From Lasioglossum baleicum (lineage: Eukaryota; Arthropoda; Insecta; Hymenoptera; Halictidae), in NCBI RefSeq assembly GCF_051020765.1, contig NC_134931.1, positions 21,220,810 through 21,284,809 on the forward strand: DNA of 64,000 bases, given 5' to 3'. The notes below the pieces were generated by a model that did no database searches, was not told the origin of the DNA, and saw only the letters and a list, made by a program, of their open reading frames with translations. The position numbers and the translations under genes were made by a program. Positions 23,573 through 34,694 of this stretch are shown piece by piece; position 1 is the first letter of the stretch, and the number at the start of each line of letters is the position of its first letter.

Positions 23573-25922
23573 ATAGTAAACAGCCTACAGTTTCTTTGTC
23601 GCGTTTTTAATACTTTTTAATGGGTTTTTAACATTTTTTTATCTTATTAGGAATTTATTTTAGTGAGTGACCATATTCATCGATAAAAAAGGATAAGTAT
23701 ACGTTACTATTTATATTGAGTCCTACAAGATTGCAATTAGAATTACGATTTTAATTATGTCTACTTTTTCTTTGAATATAGCAACGCTTGGGTGTCAGCG
23801 GTAATGAAATAGCAGATTCAAGAATGACTTCAAAGAAAAGCGAAGTGTATCGTTACATTAATATTTCATTCTGTAAGTACTTTGTACTTATAACTTTAAC
23901 TATGTGTTTTTTTTATGTTGTAGAAAGACGAAGGACCATTTAAAATCGCGGTAACGTAAAATCAATATTAGCAGATTCAAGAATGACTTCAAAGAAAAGA
24001 GAAGTGTATCGTTACATTAATATTTCATTCTGTAAGTACTTTGTAATTATACCTTTGACTATGTGTTTTTTTATGTTGTAGAAAGGCAGGGACCATTTAA
24101 AATCGATTTTCGTAACCGGAGATGTATGAAACTTGACAAATGTGTTTGAAATTTGTGTTTTATTTGTCTAGTTTCATACTTAACGACCTGATATATGTAA
24201 AATGTCGTTACAATAATTATGTGATTACCAAAATTGTTAGGAGTGATGCACATATGTATATTGAAATATAACGTAAATAAAATATTTTATATTGCATTAT
24301 CAAGTCTGTACATTATTTTTCTGATTATAAAAATATTCAGTATTACATAATACATCAACAAAGAAGTATCGAAAAAATTGATTTTGATTTTTTAACAACG
24401 ATACAATTTATAAAAAATTCTGAGAAAAATTAAGGACAATTGTTTCAATAATATCGGACTAATGAATTTTTATAAAACTGGTATCTCGAAAAGTTCAATA
24501 CGAAATATGCATTTTCTTCGAATGTTTCGAGATTTTCAATTTTTTTAAACATGTCTGCATAATCTGAAAAATCTGAAAAAAATCTCAATCATGTGTGCTA
24601 TTAAGTGGAATATTTATAAATTTTTTCGTAATTGTTTATTGAGCATGGTTCGACTAAAAATCAATTTGTGTTGGGGGCCTTCTGGACTACCTTAACTTTA
24701 AAAATCAACGAGAAAAATTTTTTAAGAAATACAAAACATATTTTAGGATGAACCATTAAACCCGGTTTTTAAAAAAAAAATTTAGTCCAAATTTCGCTTC
24801 GATATCTTTTTTAGATCAAAAGTTATAGCAAAATGTGCACCGCGCCGCGCCGCGCCGTCCCGGGATTCAAATGCGCGCCGTCTCCAGATCCCGACTTTCC
24901 GACTCGTGCTTCCGAAACTTCGGCAACATGAAAATTGGTGAAAATCGAAGGAACGCGTCGCCGACGCGTTCGGTCGAGCAGGTAGTCACACGGACATGGT
25001 AGAGGTACGCTTGTTTGTGTAGCGCGCGTGCAATCGAGCATGCACTCACACGGGCAGAGTAGAAGTACGTTCGTGTGTAGCGCGTGCGCAGCAGAAGCTA
25101 CGGCGAGGACGGTCCGTCAGAGAGGGGGAACCTGTGCTGGAGGGGAAGCGTCCTCGCGTCCCCGATTCTGGCATCACTGCTGTCCTGCATAACGACATTC
25201 GCCACATTAATGCGACCGTGCTGCCCTCTTACAATCTCGGACCTACTTAAAATTTTGCAGAAATCAGGACCGACGGGCCGAGGGGAAGCTTGTGTCGGGT
25301 TTGCGCCGAGGGAACGTTACGAGCCCTCACGGTCATAAGAGCCCTCCCCAGATTATAGCCATCGTGTGCGTTTTGCCCATTCAAGCGACGTTCGGCCCGT
25401 CTACCTGCGTCTACCAGACCCCGCCACGCCGGGCTCGATCTGTGCGCGAGGATCGCTTGGCTATCTGGGGCTTTTCCCATAAGACGCAATGTTAATTCTG
25501 GCACGAATTAAGTATTAAAATAGATTATGATTTATTTTTAGGACATTTATGATTTTACTGGAATGTAACTCAGTAGTACAGATTTCAACATTTTTTTCAA
25601 CATACATATTATACATAATAAGCATACTTCACTTCACAACTGAAACTCCCACATGTTACAATTCATTTTATTTATAATAAAGAATGTTGATAATATCTAG
25701 AACGATTCATATGATTCATTTCATTATTGTATATTTAGGTAATAGGTTCGATACGCGGCAATAACCTAAAACTTGTAATATGTCATCTGTCATTGTTGCG
25801 TCCCTATCGCGCAAGCGCCACGCGTCGTCATTCGCCCCACTTGCTGGTCATCAGAGAAGGGGTACTGTATTCCCCTCTTAGACCTATGGTCTAAGATTCC
25901 CCTCGCGAGCAGTGCTGCCAGA

Positions 25923-26261
25923 CAGTGTTCCGATTGAACGATTGAACCCACCGTAACTCGCGCATGCGCGGCCAAGACAGTAGCGTATCTACAATGACGC
26001 AGCAGAGCGGCCAGGGCCCTGATGCCTTGAGGCAGTTATATTGGGGGGAATGTACCGGTGTTATTAGCGGGACGACTGATGGACGAGAGACGTGACGCGG
26101 AACGTTAATATTTTATTATACAATGGCAGTTTAATAGTGAAAAAAGACTTTTTAAAAGTCTGTTGGGTGCTCAAGCTACCCGATTTCATCGAAATAGTTA
26201 CGTTACTGAGGCTGAAATTGCCGCGCATGCGCGAGTTACGGTGGGTTCAATCGGAACACTG
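25923..26261. mobile_element. hAT-type MITE in spacer, copy 2
   Basis: Same as 20797-21135, shifted by 5126 bp, including the CTGCCAGA target duplication. It was duplicated as part of the larger unit, not inserted independently. Confidence 0.85.
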
Positions 26262-27572
26262 CTGCCAGATGGTTGTAAGCTCTCCTGTACCATCCTGTAC
26301 ACTGTACATCACTGTCATAGACATATATATGTCTATGATCACTGTACATCCTGTATCCAGTGATGCCAGAATCGGGGACGCGAGGACGCTTCCCCTCCAG
26401 CACAGGTTCCCCCTCTCTGACGGACCGTCCTCGCCGTAGCTTCTGCTGCGCACGCGCTACACACGAACGTACTTCTACTCTGCCCGTGTGAGTGCATGCT
26501 CGATTGCACGCGCGCTACACAAACAAGCGTACCTCTACCATGTCCGTGTGACTACCTGCTCGACCGAACGCGTCGGCGACGCGTTCCTTCGATTTTCACC
26601 AATTTTCATGTTGCCGAAGTTTCGGAAGCACGAGTCGGAAAGTCGGGATCTGGAGACGGCGCGCATTTGAATCCCGGGACGGCGCGGCGCGGCGCGGTGC
26701 ACATTTTGCTATAACTTTTGATCTAAAAAAGATATCGAAGCGAAATTTGGACTAAATTTTTTTTTTAAAAACCGGGTTTAATGGTTCATCCTAAAATATG
26801 TTTTGTATTTCTTAAAAAATTTTTCTCGTTGATTTTTAAAGTTAAGGTAGTCCAGAAGGCCCCCAACACAAATTGATTTTTAGTCGAACCATGCTCAATA
26901 AACAATTACGAAAAAATTTATAAATATTCCACTTAATAGCACACATGATTGAGATTTTTTTCAGATTTTTCAGATTATGCAGACATGTTTAAAAAAATTG
27001 AAAATCTCGAAACATTCGAAGAAAATGCATATTTCGTATTGAACTTTTCGAGATACCAGTTTTATAAAAATTCATTAGTCCGATATTATTGAAACAATTG
27101 TCCTTAATTTTTCTCAGAATTTTTTATAAATTGTATCGTTGTTAAAAAATCAAAATCAATTTTTTCGATACTTCTTTGTTGATGTATTATGTAATACTGA
27201 ATATTTTTATAATCAGAAAAATAATGTACAGACTTGATAATGCAATATAAAATATTTTATTTACGTTATATTTCAATATACATATGTGCATCACTCCTAA
27301 CAATTTTGGTAATCACATAATTATTGTAACGACATTTTACATATATCAGGTCGTTAAGTATGAAACTAGACAAATAAAACACAAATTTCAAACACATTTG
27401 TCAAGTTTCATACATCTCCGGTTACGAAAATCGATTTTAAATGGTCCCTGCCTTTCTACAACATAACAAAAAAAGAAATTAGTTAAAGTCATGATTGCAA
27501 AGTATAGAATAAAATATTAATGTATAACTTTATAGTATAGTTTATACTTATCTTTTCTTTGAAGTCATTCTC

Positions 27573-28379
27573 TTGAATCTGCTAATATTGATTTTAAAAC
27601 CAGCGCTTTTGGATTGGCTTAGCGAGGTGAGGGCGATAGATTTCTCGTTGGAATCAAATCAAGTTCCACTAGATCAAGTGGAGCTTGGTTCCAGATGCCA
27701 CGATTATTTGGAAGAGGCAGTTAGGGATGGAATGGCGGAAGTTGAGGTGTTCACCTTAAAGAAAAATTGCTTAAGGTTTTATGTGACCTTATGCAATGAA
27801 TTGAGAAATCGTCTTCCTCATGACGATATTTTCCTCAGACAATTGACGGTCTTCAAATCGCCCGATTCCCTATTTAACAGCGACAGAGATTTAACTTTTC
27901 AAAATCTCGTAGCTGTCGCTAATAAATTAGGGAATTGGAGTGCCGTAGATCTACAAAAAAAGTGGGACTTCTTGTACTACGGCACTTCCCGGTCGCAGAG
28001 GGACCAATGGTCGAATCTGTCTTTTGACGATATGTGGATAGACATCTGTAACCAAACAGACCCGAATCATGTTCTTCGTTTCCCCCTTTTAACTTCTCTA
28101 ATAAACACGGTCAGATGTCTTCCGCACTCGAATGCCGAGGCCGAGCGAATTTTCTCTTTGCTTCCCGACATAAAATCTCGAAGAAGGAATAAAATAGGCG
28201 CTGGCCTATTAAATTCCATGTGTGTGGTGCGCACATCCTTGAAAGCTAGACAGGAGTCTAGTCGCACCATGTCTGTCGATGACAGACATTTATCCCTTAT
28301 GTCGGGAAAGCATTTATATGAAAATTCATCGCCCTCGCAAAGTTATAATCAATTAACTTTGCACTCGTTTTCGAACTAA
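27573..28379 (+). pseudogene. hAT transposase, C-terminal fragment (copy 2)
   Basis: The predicted protein is identical to that at 22447-23253, with the same missing N-terminal part. Both copies are open, which fits a recent duplication more than selection. Confidence 0.8.
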
Positions 28380-28441
28380 TGAGGTCGTGTTTTCTTCGTT
28401 AATCGTTCGATAGTTTAGTTCATATAGTAAACAGCCAACAG

Positions 28442-28698
28442 TATGGATGAAGAGAGTGGAAGAGATGAGAGAAAGGATGAGCAGCGGAACCGGGGGTCCA
28501 GAGTGTGTGAATGAGTGAAGAAGAATGTGTGAGGAATGAGTGAACGGTGTGCTCTCTCTCTCTCTCTCTCTCGTGTTTAAGTGTAAATTTAAGTTAAGAA
28601 TGAAGAGATAAGGAAGGTGAAGTTTGTAAGCGGAGCGGAGGTCCGCGTTTGTACCCCGAAATGGGAAATAAAATACTATTATTATTATTATTATTATT
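28442..28698 (+). mobile_element. 5'-truncated LINE tail, copy 2
   Basis: Same as 23316-23572 with the same flanking duplication; copied with the 5126-bp unit. Confidence 0.75.
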
Positions 28699-30492
28699 AT
28701 AGTAAACAGCCTACAGTTTCTTTGTCGCGTTTTTAATACTTTTTAATGGGTTTTTAACATTTTTTTATCTTATTAGGAATTTATTTTAGTGAGTGACCAT
28801 ATTCATCGATAAAAAAGGATAAGTATACGTTACTATTTATATTGAGTCCTACAAGATTGCAATTAGAATTACGATTTTAATTATGTCTACTTTTTCTTTG
28901 AATATAGCAACGCTTGGGTGTCAGCGGTAATGAAATAGCAGATTCAAGAATGACTTCAAAGAAAAGCGAAGTGTATCGTTACATTAATATTTCATTCTGT
29001 AAGTACTTTGTACTTATAACTTTAACTATGTGTTTTTTTTATGTTGTAGAAAGACGAAGGACCATTTAAAATCGCGGTAACGTAAAATCAATATTAGCAG
29101 ATTCAAGAATGACTTCAAAGAAAAGAGAAGTGTATCGTTACATTAATATTTCATTCTGTAAGTACTTTGTAATTATACCTTTGACTATGTGTTTTTTTAT
29201 GTTGTAGAAAGGCAGGGACCATTTAAAATCGATTTTCGTAACCGGAGATGTATGAAACTTGACAAATGTGTTTGAAATTTGTGTTTTATTTGTCTAGTTT
29301 CATACTTAACGACCTGATATATGTAAAATGTCGTTACAATAATTATGTGATTACCAAAATTGTTAGGAGTGATGCACATATGTATATTGAAATATAACGT
29401 AAATAAAATATTTTATATTGCATTATCAAGTCTGTACATTATTTTTCTGATTATAAAAATATTCAGTATTACATAATACATCAACAAAGAAGTATCGAAA
29501 AAATTGATTTTGATTTTTTAACAACGATACAATTTATAAAAAATTCTGAGAAAAATTAAGGACAATTGTTTCAATAATATCGGACTAATGAATTTTTATA
29601 AAACTGGTATCTCGAAAAGTTCAATACGAAATATGCATTTTCTTCGAATGTTTCGAGATTTTCAATTTTTTTAAACATGTCTGCATAATCTGAAAAATCT
29701 GAAAAAAATCTCAATCATGTGTGCTATTAAGTGGAATATTTATAAATTTTTTCGTAATTGTTTATTGAGCATGGTTCGACTAAAAATCAATTTGTGTTGG
29801 GGGCCTTCTGGACTACCTTAACTTTAAAAATCAACGAGAAAAATTTTTTAAGAAATACAAAACATATTTTAGGATGAACCATTAAACCCGGTTTTTAAAA
29901 AAAAAATTTAGTCCAAATTTCGCTTCGATATCTTTTTTAGATCAAAAGTTATAGCAAAATGTGCACCGCGCCGCGCCGCGCCGTCCCGGGATTCAAATGC
30001 GCGCCGTCTCCAGATCCCGACTTTCCGACTCGTGCTTCCGAAACTTCGGCAACATGAAAATTGGTGAAAATCGAAGGAACGCGTCGCCGACGCGTTCGGT
30101 CGAGCAGGTAGTCACACGGACATGGTAGAGGTACGCTTGTTTGTGTAGCGCGCGTGCAATCGAGCATGCACTCACACGGGCAGAGTAGAAGTACGTTCGT
30201 GTGTAGCGCGTGCGCAGCAGAAGCTACGGCGAGGACGATCCGTCAGAGAGGGGGAACCTGTGCTGGAGGGGAAGCGTCCTCGCGTCCCCGATTCTGGCAT
30301 CACTGCCTGTATCTGTATATTGTATATCAACACAGATGATAGTGGATGGTAGTGAGGTAGTGTAGTTAAATATTTTCTGATCATACATATATGTATCCTG
30401 ACTCATAATACATATTTTTAAACGTCAAATAAAAATATCGAACGATAATTCGTAACAATTTGTAACGAGATAATATTATTATAAGTAGAACA

Positions 30493-30741
30493 ATGACTTT
30501 TACAAATCTATTGAGTGACTTCTATTGTAGACACCTCTACACGAAAGAGGGTAATTATAATTACACATTACTTTATTACATAGTTGATATTATTAATATA
30601 TTTGACTATGTAAATCTTAATTTTCTTGTGTTGTAGATTTAAGTAAATGTAAGTATATTTCTGAAACAACCGATGATGGTATGCCAATTAAGAAACTATT
30701 CATCTGTAATTTGGCAAAAAGGGTTTGTATTTATATTTCTC

Positions 30742-30777
<36 letters not shown>

Positions 30778-33700
30778 CAACGATTATTTACGATTATTTT
30801 AACATATTATATTCAAGATATTTGCTTCCCTAGACCACGTACAAAGATCTCATTAAACGGTTTTCTACGTATGGAAATGTGCAAAGTTGCTTCGTAATAA
30901 GGAATCCAAGAAAAAGTAATGTTGCTTTTATTACTTTTGATACAGTGGAATCAGCTGTGAGGTGAAAATTAAATAAAAATGAAGATAAAATTATACCGAT
31001 CAGGGATTTGTGGTACTAATGTGGTATTACAATAATCCATAGAGCTAGAGATGAAGTCATTCAACTGCACAATAAATATTTAAGAGTGGAACCAGCAGAT
31101 TCTTGGCATCAACCAGATAGCATAGGATATCAATACTATAACAAAGATGGGCAAACATCTGATAAGAAACAGTCGAATGAACAATGCTATCAAAACTTGG
31201 TTCAAAGTGACATTACAAAGGATAGCATTCAAATATTAAATGATGATTGCTTGATACATATTTTTCATCAATTGCCGATCGTAGATAGAATTAGAATAGA
31301 AAGAGGTAAGAACATAAAAGTATGTTAATGATTCATACTATTTTTTTATGCTAAATACAGAGTAAGGAGCATAACTGTTTTCACACAAACGACTTGAATT
31401 TCTCATTGTAAGGCTAGAAGAATTAGTTTAGTAAATGAATAAGTAATAAATAAGTTTTTTGAAAAAATCTATTTCGTCGGAATTCTGATAAACAATAGCA
31501 AAAAATTAATATATACGAGTTTACGAAACACGTCTTTTAAATTTTAGTTGTTGGTTCAGCTAAGAAAGTTGTAAAAATCAATTTTTTGTCATTGTTTATC
31601 AGAATTCCGACTGAATGCATTTTTCCAAAAAACTTATTTATTAGACGTCATTTACTAGAATTAGTTTTCTTCGAGCCTTACAGAGAAATTTATGTCGTAT
31701 GTCGTGTATGGTCCATTGATTTGAAAAAGTTATTCTGATTTAAGAATACCGTGTGGAAACGCAGTTATGCTCCTTACTGTATTTTAATAAAAACAGACTA
31801 CCGATTATAAATCGGTATATTTCAATACTTACACAGTGTGCAAAAGATGGAGAGCTTTAGTTCAAGAATCATGGAGCAGTGTTAAAAAACTGGATCTCTT
31901 ATGTATGCCAAATTCACTTTACTACTTGGTAACCAATACGACTATTCTTCGTAAAATACTATTGCGATGTGGTAGATTTTTAAATGAAATCAACTTGTCG
32001 CAAACAAAATATTTAGTACCGAGTACATCGACGGTTGTTGCAAAATTGTGTCCCAATTTACAAAAAATCGATGTCACAGCTCTCACTATTACCTCAACTG
32101 GAATCAATTCGCTAACTAATCATTGTCATGACATTACGAAGCTCAGCCTTAAACCAGCCCCTTACAATTGTGACAGAGACTTGCAAAACTTATTTGAAGT
32201 AAATCTAAAATTACGATATGTTAAAATCGTCAGTGGCCAAATATCTGGAAATTGTTTATTATATTTACCTGTGGAAACAATGGAAGAAATTGTTTTAAAG
32301 AAGTGTACGTGTCTCCAAGAAAAATGTTTATCTCAGGTAAAGCAGATCTAAACTTGATCTACAAGATTTTTCCAAATCAAAAAGTATCATCTTGATCGAT
32401 ATAATATGTGCCTACTATTTATATTTTTGTTCAGGTATTTGAAAAATTGCAGAATCTACGCAGCCTTACAATCGACAGATGCTATTATCCTTATGTTAGT
32501 ACATTACAAGCTATTAGTACACACTGCAAAAACCTGAAAATATTGAATCTCTTGGATGCTATCGAAGTGGACCTTTTATCGGTTAACGATGATATAGTAC
32601 AAAGTATACAGTTGCCTAATCTTGAAACCCTAACAATCAATTGCAGTACGCTTGTTACCAACGAATTTCTCAGTAATGTAGTATCAAAATGTCAGCAACT
32701 TACTTACGTAAATATCGCTGGTAAGTTGAATGTTTCAAATCTATACAAAACGTTAAAACGTTAAATTTAATTTATTATATATTATATCAAAAAAACATTT
32801 AACTTGCATGCCTACCACAATCACCACACTAACTCCTAAACTATGCATCGCATAATTATTAATTATGCATTCAACATGTTGTATACACAAAAGTTGCATG
32901 AGTTTGTGTCAGTGGTTCTTTTTTGATAATGTATATACTTATTTTTATATACTTTCCTTATCAAGGCATTTAGGAATTTAAACAACAATTTCGTTTTCAT
33001 TAATGGAATATTAATACGTATACTTTTTAAAATGAAATCTATGAAATAATGTATCCCCATTTTTATTCAGAATTTCACATTCTTTCTAATCTAATCCTGA
33101 AAAATATAACATTCCAATGAAAAACAGAATAAATTCGTCCTCTAAATCTTGTATGGGATCTTTACTTACAAAGAAAGAGATACAGTTATTATATTAGACA
33201 GCGAATTTTATGCATTTATGGCAAAAATGAGTAGGTGCAATTTCAAAAAGTAAAACCATTAGAAAAATTTCAAAATACTGCTATATTATCTTCAATCTTC
33301 AATTAAACGTATGAAGAAAGAATATAAATTTCTATTTCACTCCAATTTCTTGCAATTCGCTTAGAAAATTTTTTTTTTTTTTTATAAACATCCGCTGTCC
33401 AGTTATTGTATGTACACAGTGTACAGCATTCTTTCAATTGGCAAATTATTTGCATTTACTCTTGTTTAGGCCCCTCACTTTTCATATGCATACGTCAAAC
33501 ATATATTGTAGATATTTTCTGACATGTTGCAGGGTGTAAACTCGTGACAAGTGTTGGTATAGCAGCCATAGCAGCATTACCAAAATTGGAAACATTAATA
33601 ATGAATTATTTGTATCAAGTATCAGACACGGATATGCGGAATGTGTGTAGTTTGAAGAAATTAGAGTGTCGTGGATCTAATTTTACAGACACAACAATGG

Positions 33701-33912
33701 TCGAACTTTTAGCTTCTGCATCTCAATTAGAATTATTGGATTTAACGTTCTGTCGTGGAATTACAAACGTAACTCTGAAGGAGGCTGCTGCAGTTACTGT
33801 AAATAGAACTAATAACATACTTCTGAAAATTTTCGTCGGCGAGACTGGAGTAAACTTAAACGATTTTAAGGAAGTCTCGCCGTTTTTGCAAATAGTCAAC
33901 GTAATCCTTTAG
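30493..33912 (+). CDS. RRM + F-box + leucine-rich repeat protein
   Basis: Seven exons: 30493-30550, 30637-30722, 30834-30961, 31043-31305, 31837-32336, 32435-32720 and 33533-33912. All borders are GT-AG with matching phase; the product is 566 residues. An RRM covers about residues 40-110, with RNP2 LFICNL and a divergent RNP1 NVAFITF. An F-box follows (ILNDDCLIHIFHQLPIVDRI, then CKRWRALV at the exon 4/5 join). The remainder is leucine-rich repeats of the cysteine-containing type. F-boxes bind Skp1 of SCF ubiquitin ligases and the LRRs usually hold the substrate; the RRM suggests an RNA or RNP link. The C. elegans EEED8.10-type proteins have this combination as far as I recall. Introns contain two MITEs and a (TA)n run. 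AATAAA-like signals occur at about 33990. Confidence 0.85.
31358..31779. mobile_element. 422-bp palindromic MITE in intron 4 of the RRM-F-box gene
   Basis: The ends read CAGAGTAAGGAGCATAACTG and, reversed, CAGTAAGGAGCATAACTGCG, between TA dinucleotides. The arms are complementary throughout. The family also includes the half copy at 8293-8525. Confidence 0.85.
33197..33405. mobile_element. MITE of the GACTGCGGAT family, diverged
   Basis: Left end GACAGCGAATTTTATGCATT and reversed right end GGACAGCGGATGTTTATAAA are near-inverted. It lies in the last intron of the RRM-F-box gene; the borders are approximate. Confidence 0.55.
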
Positions 33913-34624
33913 GTGAGATCATTTTTGCATACAGTTTGCGTCACAATGAAATACCCTGTAATGGTTTTATAAAACTATGTATTTTTCCAAAATAAAATTT
34001 ATCATGTTTTCTTTCATGTTTCAACACGAATCTTATAATTACATACCTACTAGATCTTCAAATAACAAGATTACATTTCAATGTAGGATAAATTTATTCT
34101 TTGCATAATTACAACATTTAGACAGTAAATCGGCGATACAACGGCAATTATTATACACAAATTTGTAACAAGGAATATATCCATATAGTATTTATAATAA
34201 GTGCCAGAAGTAATCGTTCCATCGACATTTAATAAGATTCACTGTTTTGTGTATTGGGCTTTCCTTAACTGTTATTTTACATTCCTCTTTTTTTCTTTTT
34301 TTAACAGAACTCTGATATTAAACATGATCTTAGTTTACAATATTTTCTGTATATATGTATCAATATCGTGAAAGTCGTGTCTTTAGTAAATAGCGTTACG
34401 CACATCATCATACATTAGATGTATTGTATAAACATAATACGAAAAATCAGTTCTTGGGCCTCTTACTCCGAAGCACATCGGTGAGCATAGTCTCACCGTG
34501 CTTGCAAACATCACAATATGCTCGTAGTACTATCCGATATTTTTTAAAGCCAAATCGGGAAAGGCTAAACAACTATATTTCTCTTCTACAAAAGAAAAAA
34601 TGTGTATGAATAAGTGAAACTGAT

Positions 34625-34694
<70 letters not shown>

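Larger units (their letters stand above)
20054..25179. repeat. Tandem unit 1 of 5126 bp (spacer plus hAT element 2)
   Basis: The unit is followed directly by a second copy at 25180-30305 with the same length. All open frames match in both, offset by exactly 5126. One base difference seen by eye is G at 25111 against A at 30237. The spacer (20054-21231) contains a hAT MITE, a 190-bp segment shared with 45158-45365, and a perfect short hairpin CATAGACATATATATGTCTA near 21190. Confidence 0.9.
21232..25179. mobile_element. hAT element 2 (3948 bp)
   Basis: It starts CAGTGATGCCAGAATCGGGG and ends with the exact reverse complement. The terminal inverted repeats extend about 1.2 kb (21232 to about 22470, and about 23957 to 25179), unusually long for hAT. 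The interior holds a transposase fragment and a LINE tail. The left flank is CCTGTATC, but the right flank is CTGTCCTG, which is the right flank of element 1. The ends are therefore from different insertions, as expected after unequal exchange. The inner edge of the right arm also has a ~145-bp direct duplication (around 23812-24080). Confidence 0.88.
25180..30305. repeat. Tandem unit 2 of 5126 bp (spacer plus hAT element 3)
   Basis: Near-identical copy of 20054-25179. It comprises a spacer (25180-26357) and an element (26358-30305). The very low divergence points to a recent duplication or, less likely, an assembly duplication. Confidence 0.9.
26358..30305. mobile_element. hAT element 3 (3948 bp), with intact 8-bp target duplication
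   Basis: Same structure and length as element 2. CCTGTATC lies immediately before it (26350-26357) and immediately after (30306-30313), so this copy keeps the original right junction of the insertion. The right end is 187 bp upstream of the start codon of the RRM-F-box gene. Confidence 0.9.

Noticed and set aside
34625..34693. (GT)n(GA)n tract as a regulatory GAGA element
   Set aside because: It is a long uninterrupted microsatellite in a 3' intergenic region, better explained by slippage.
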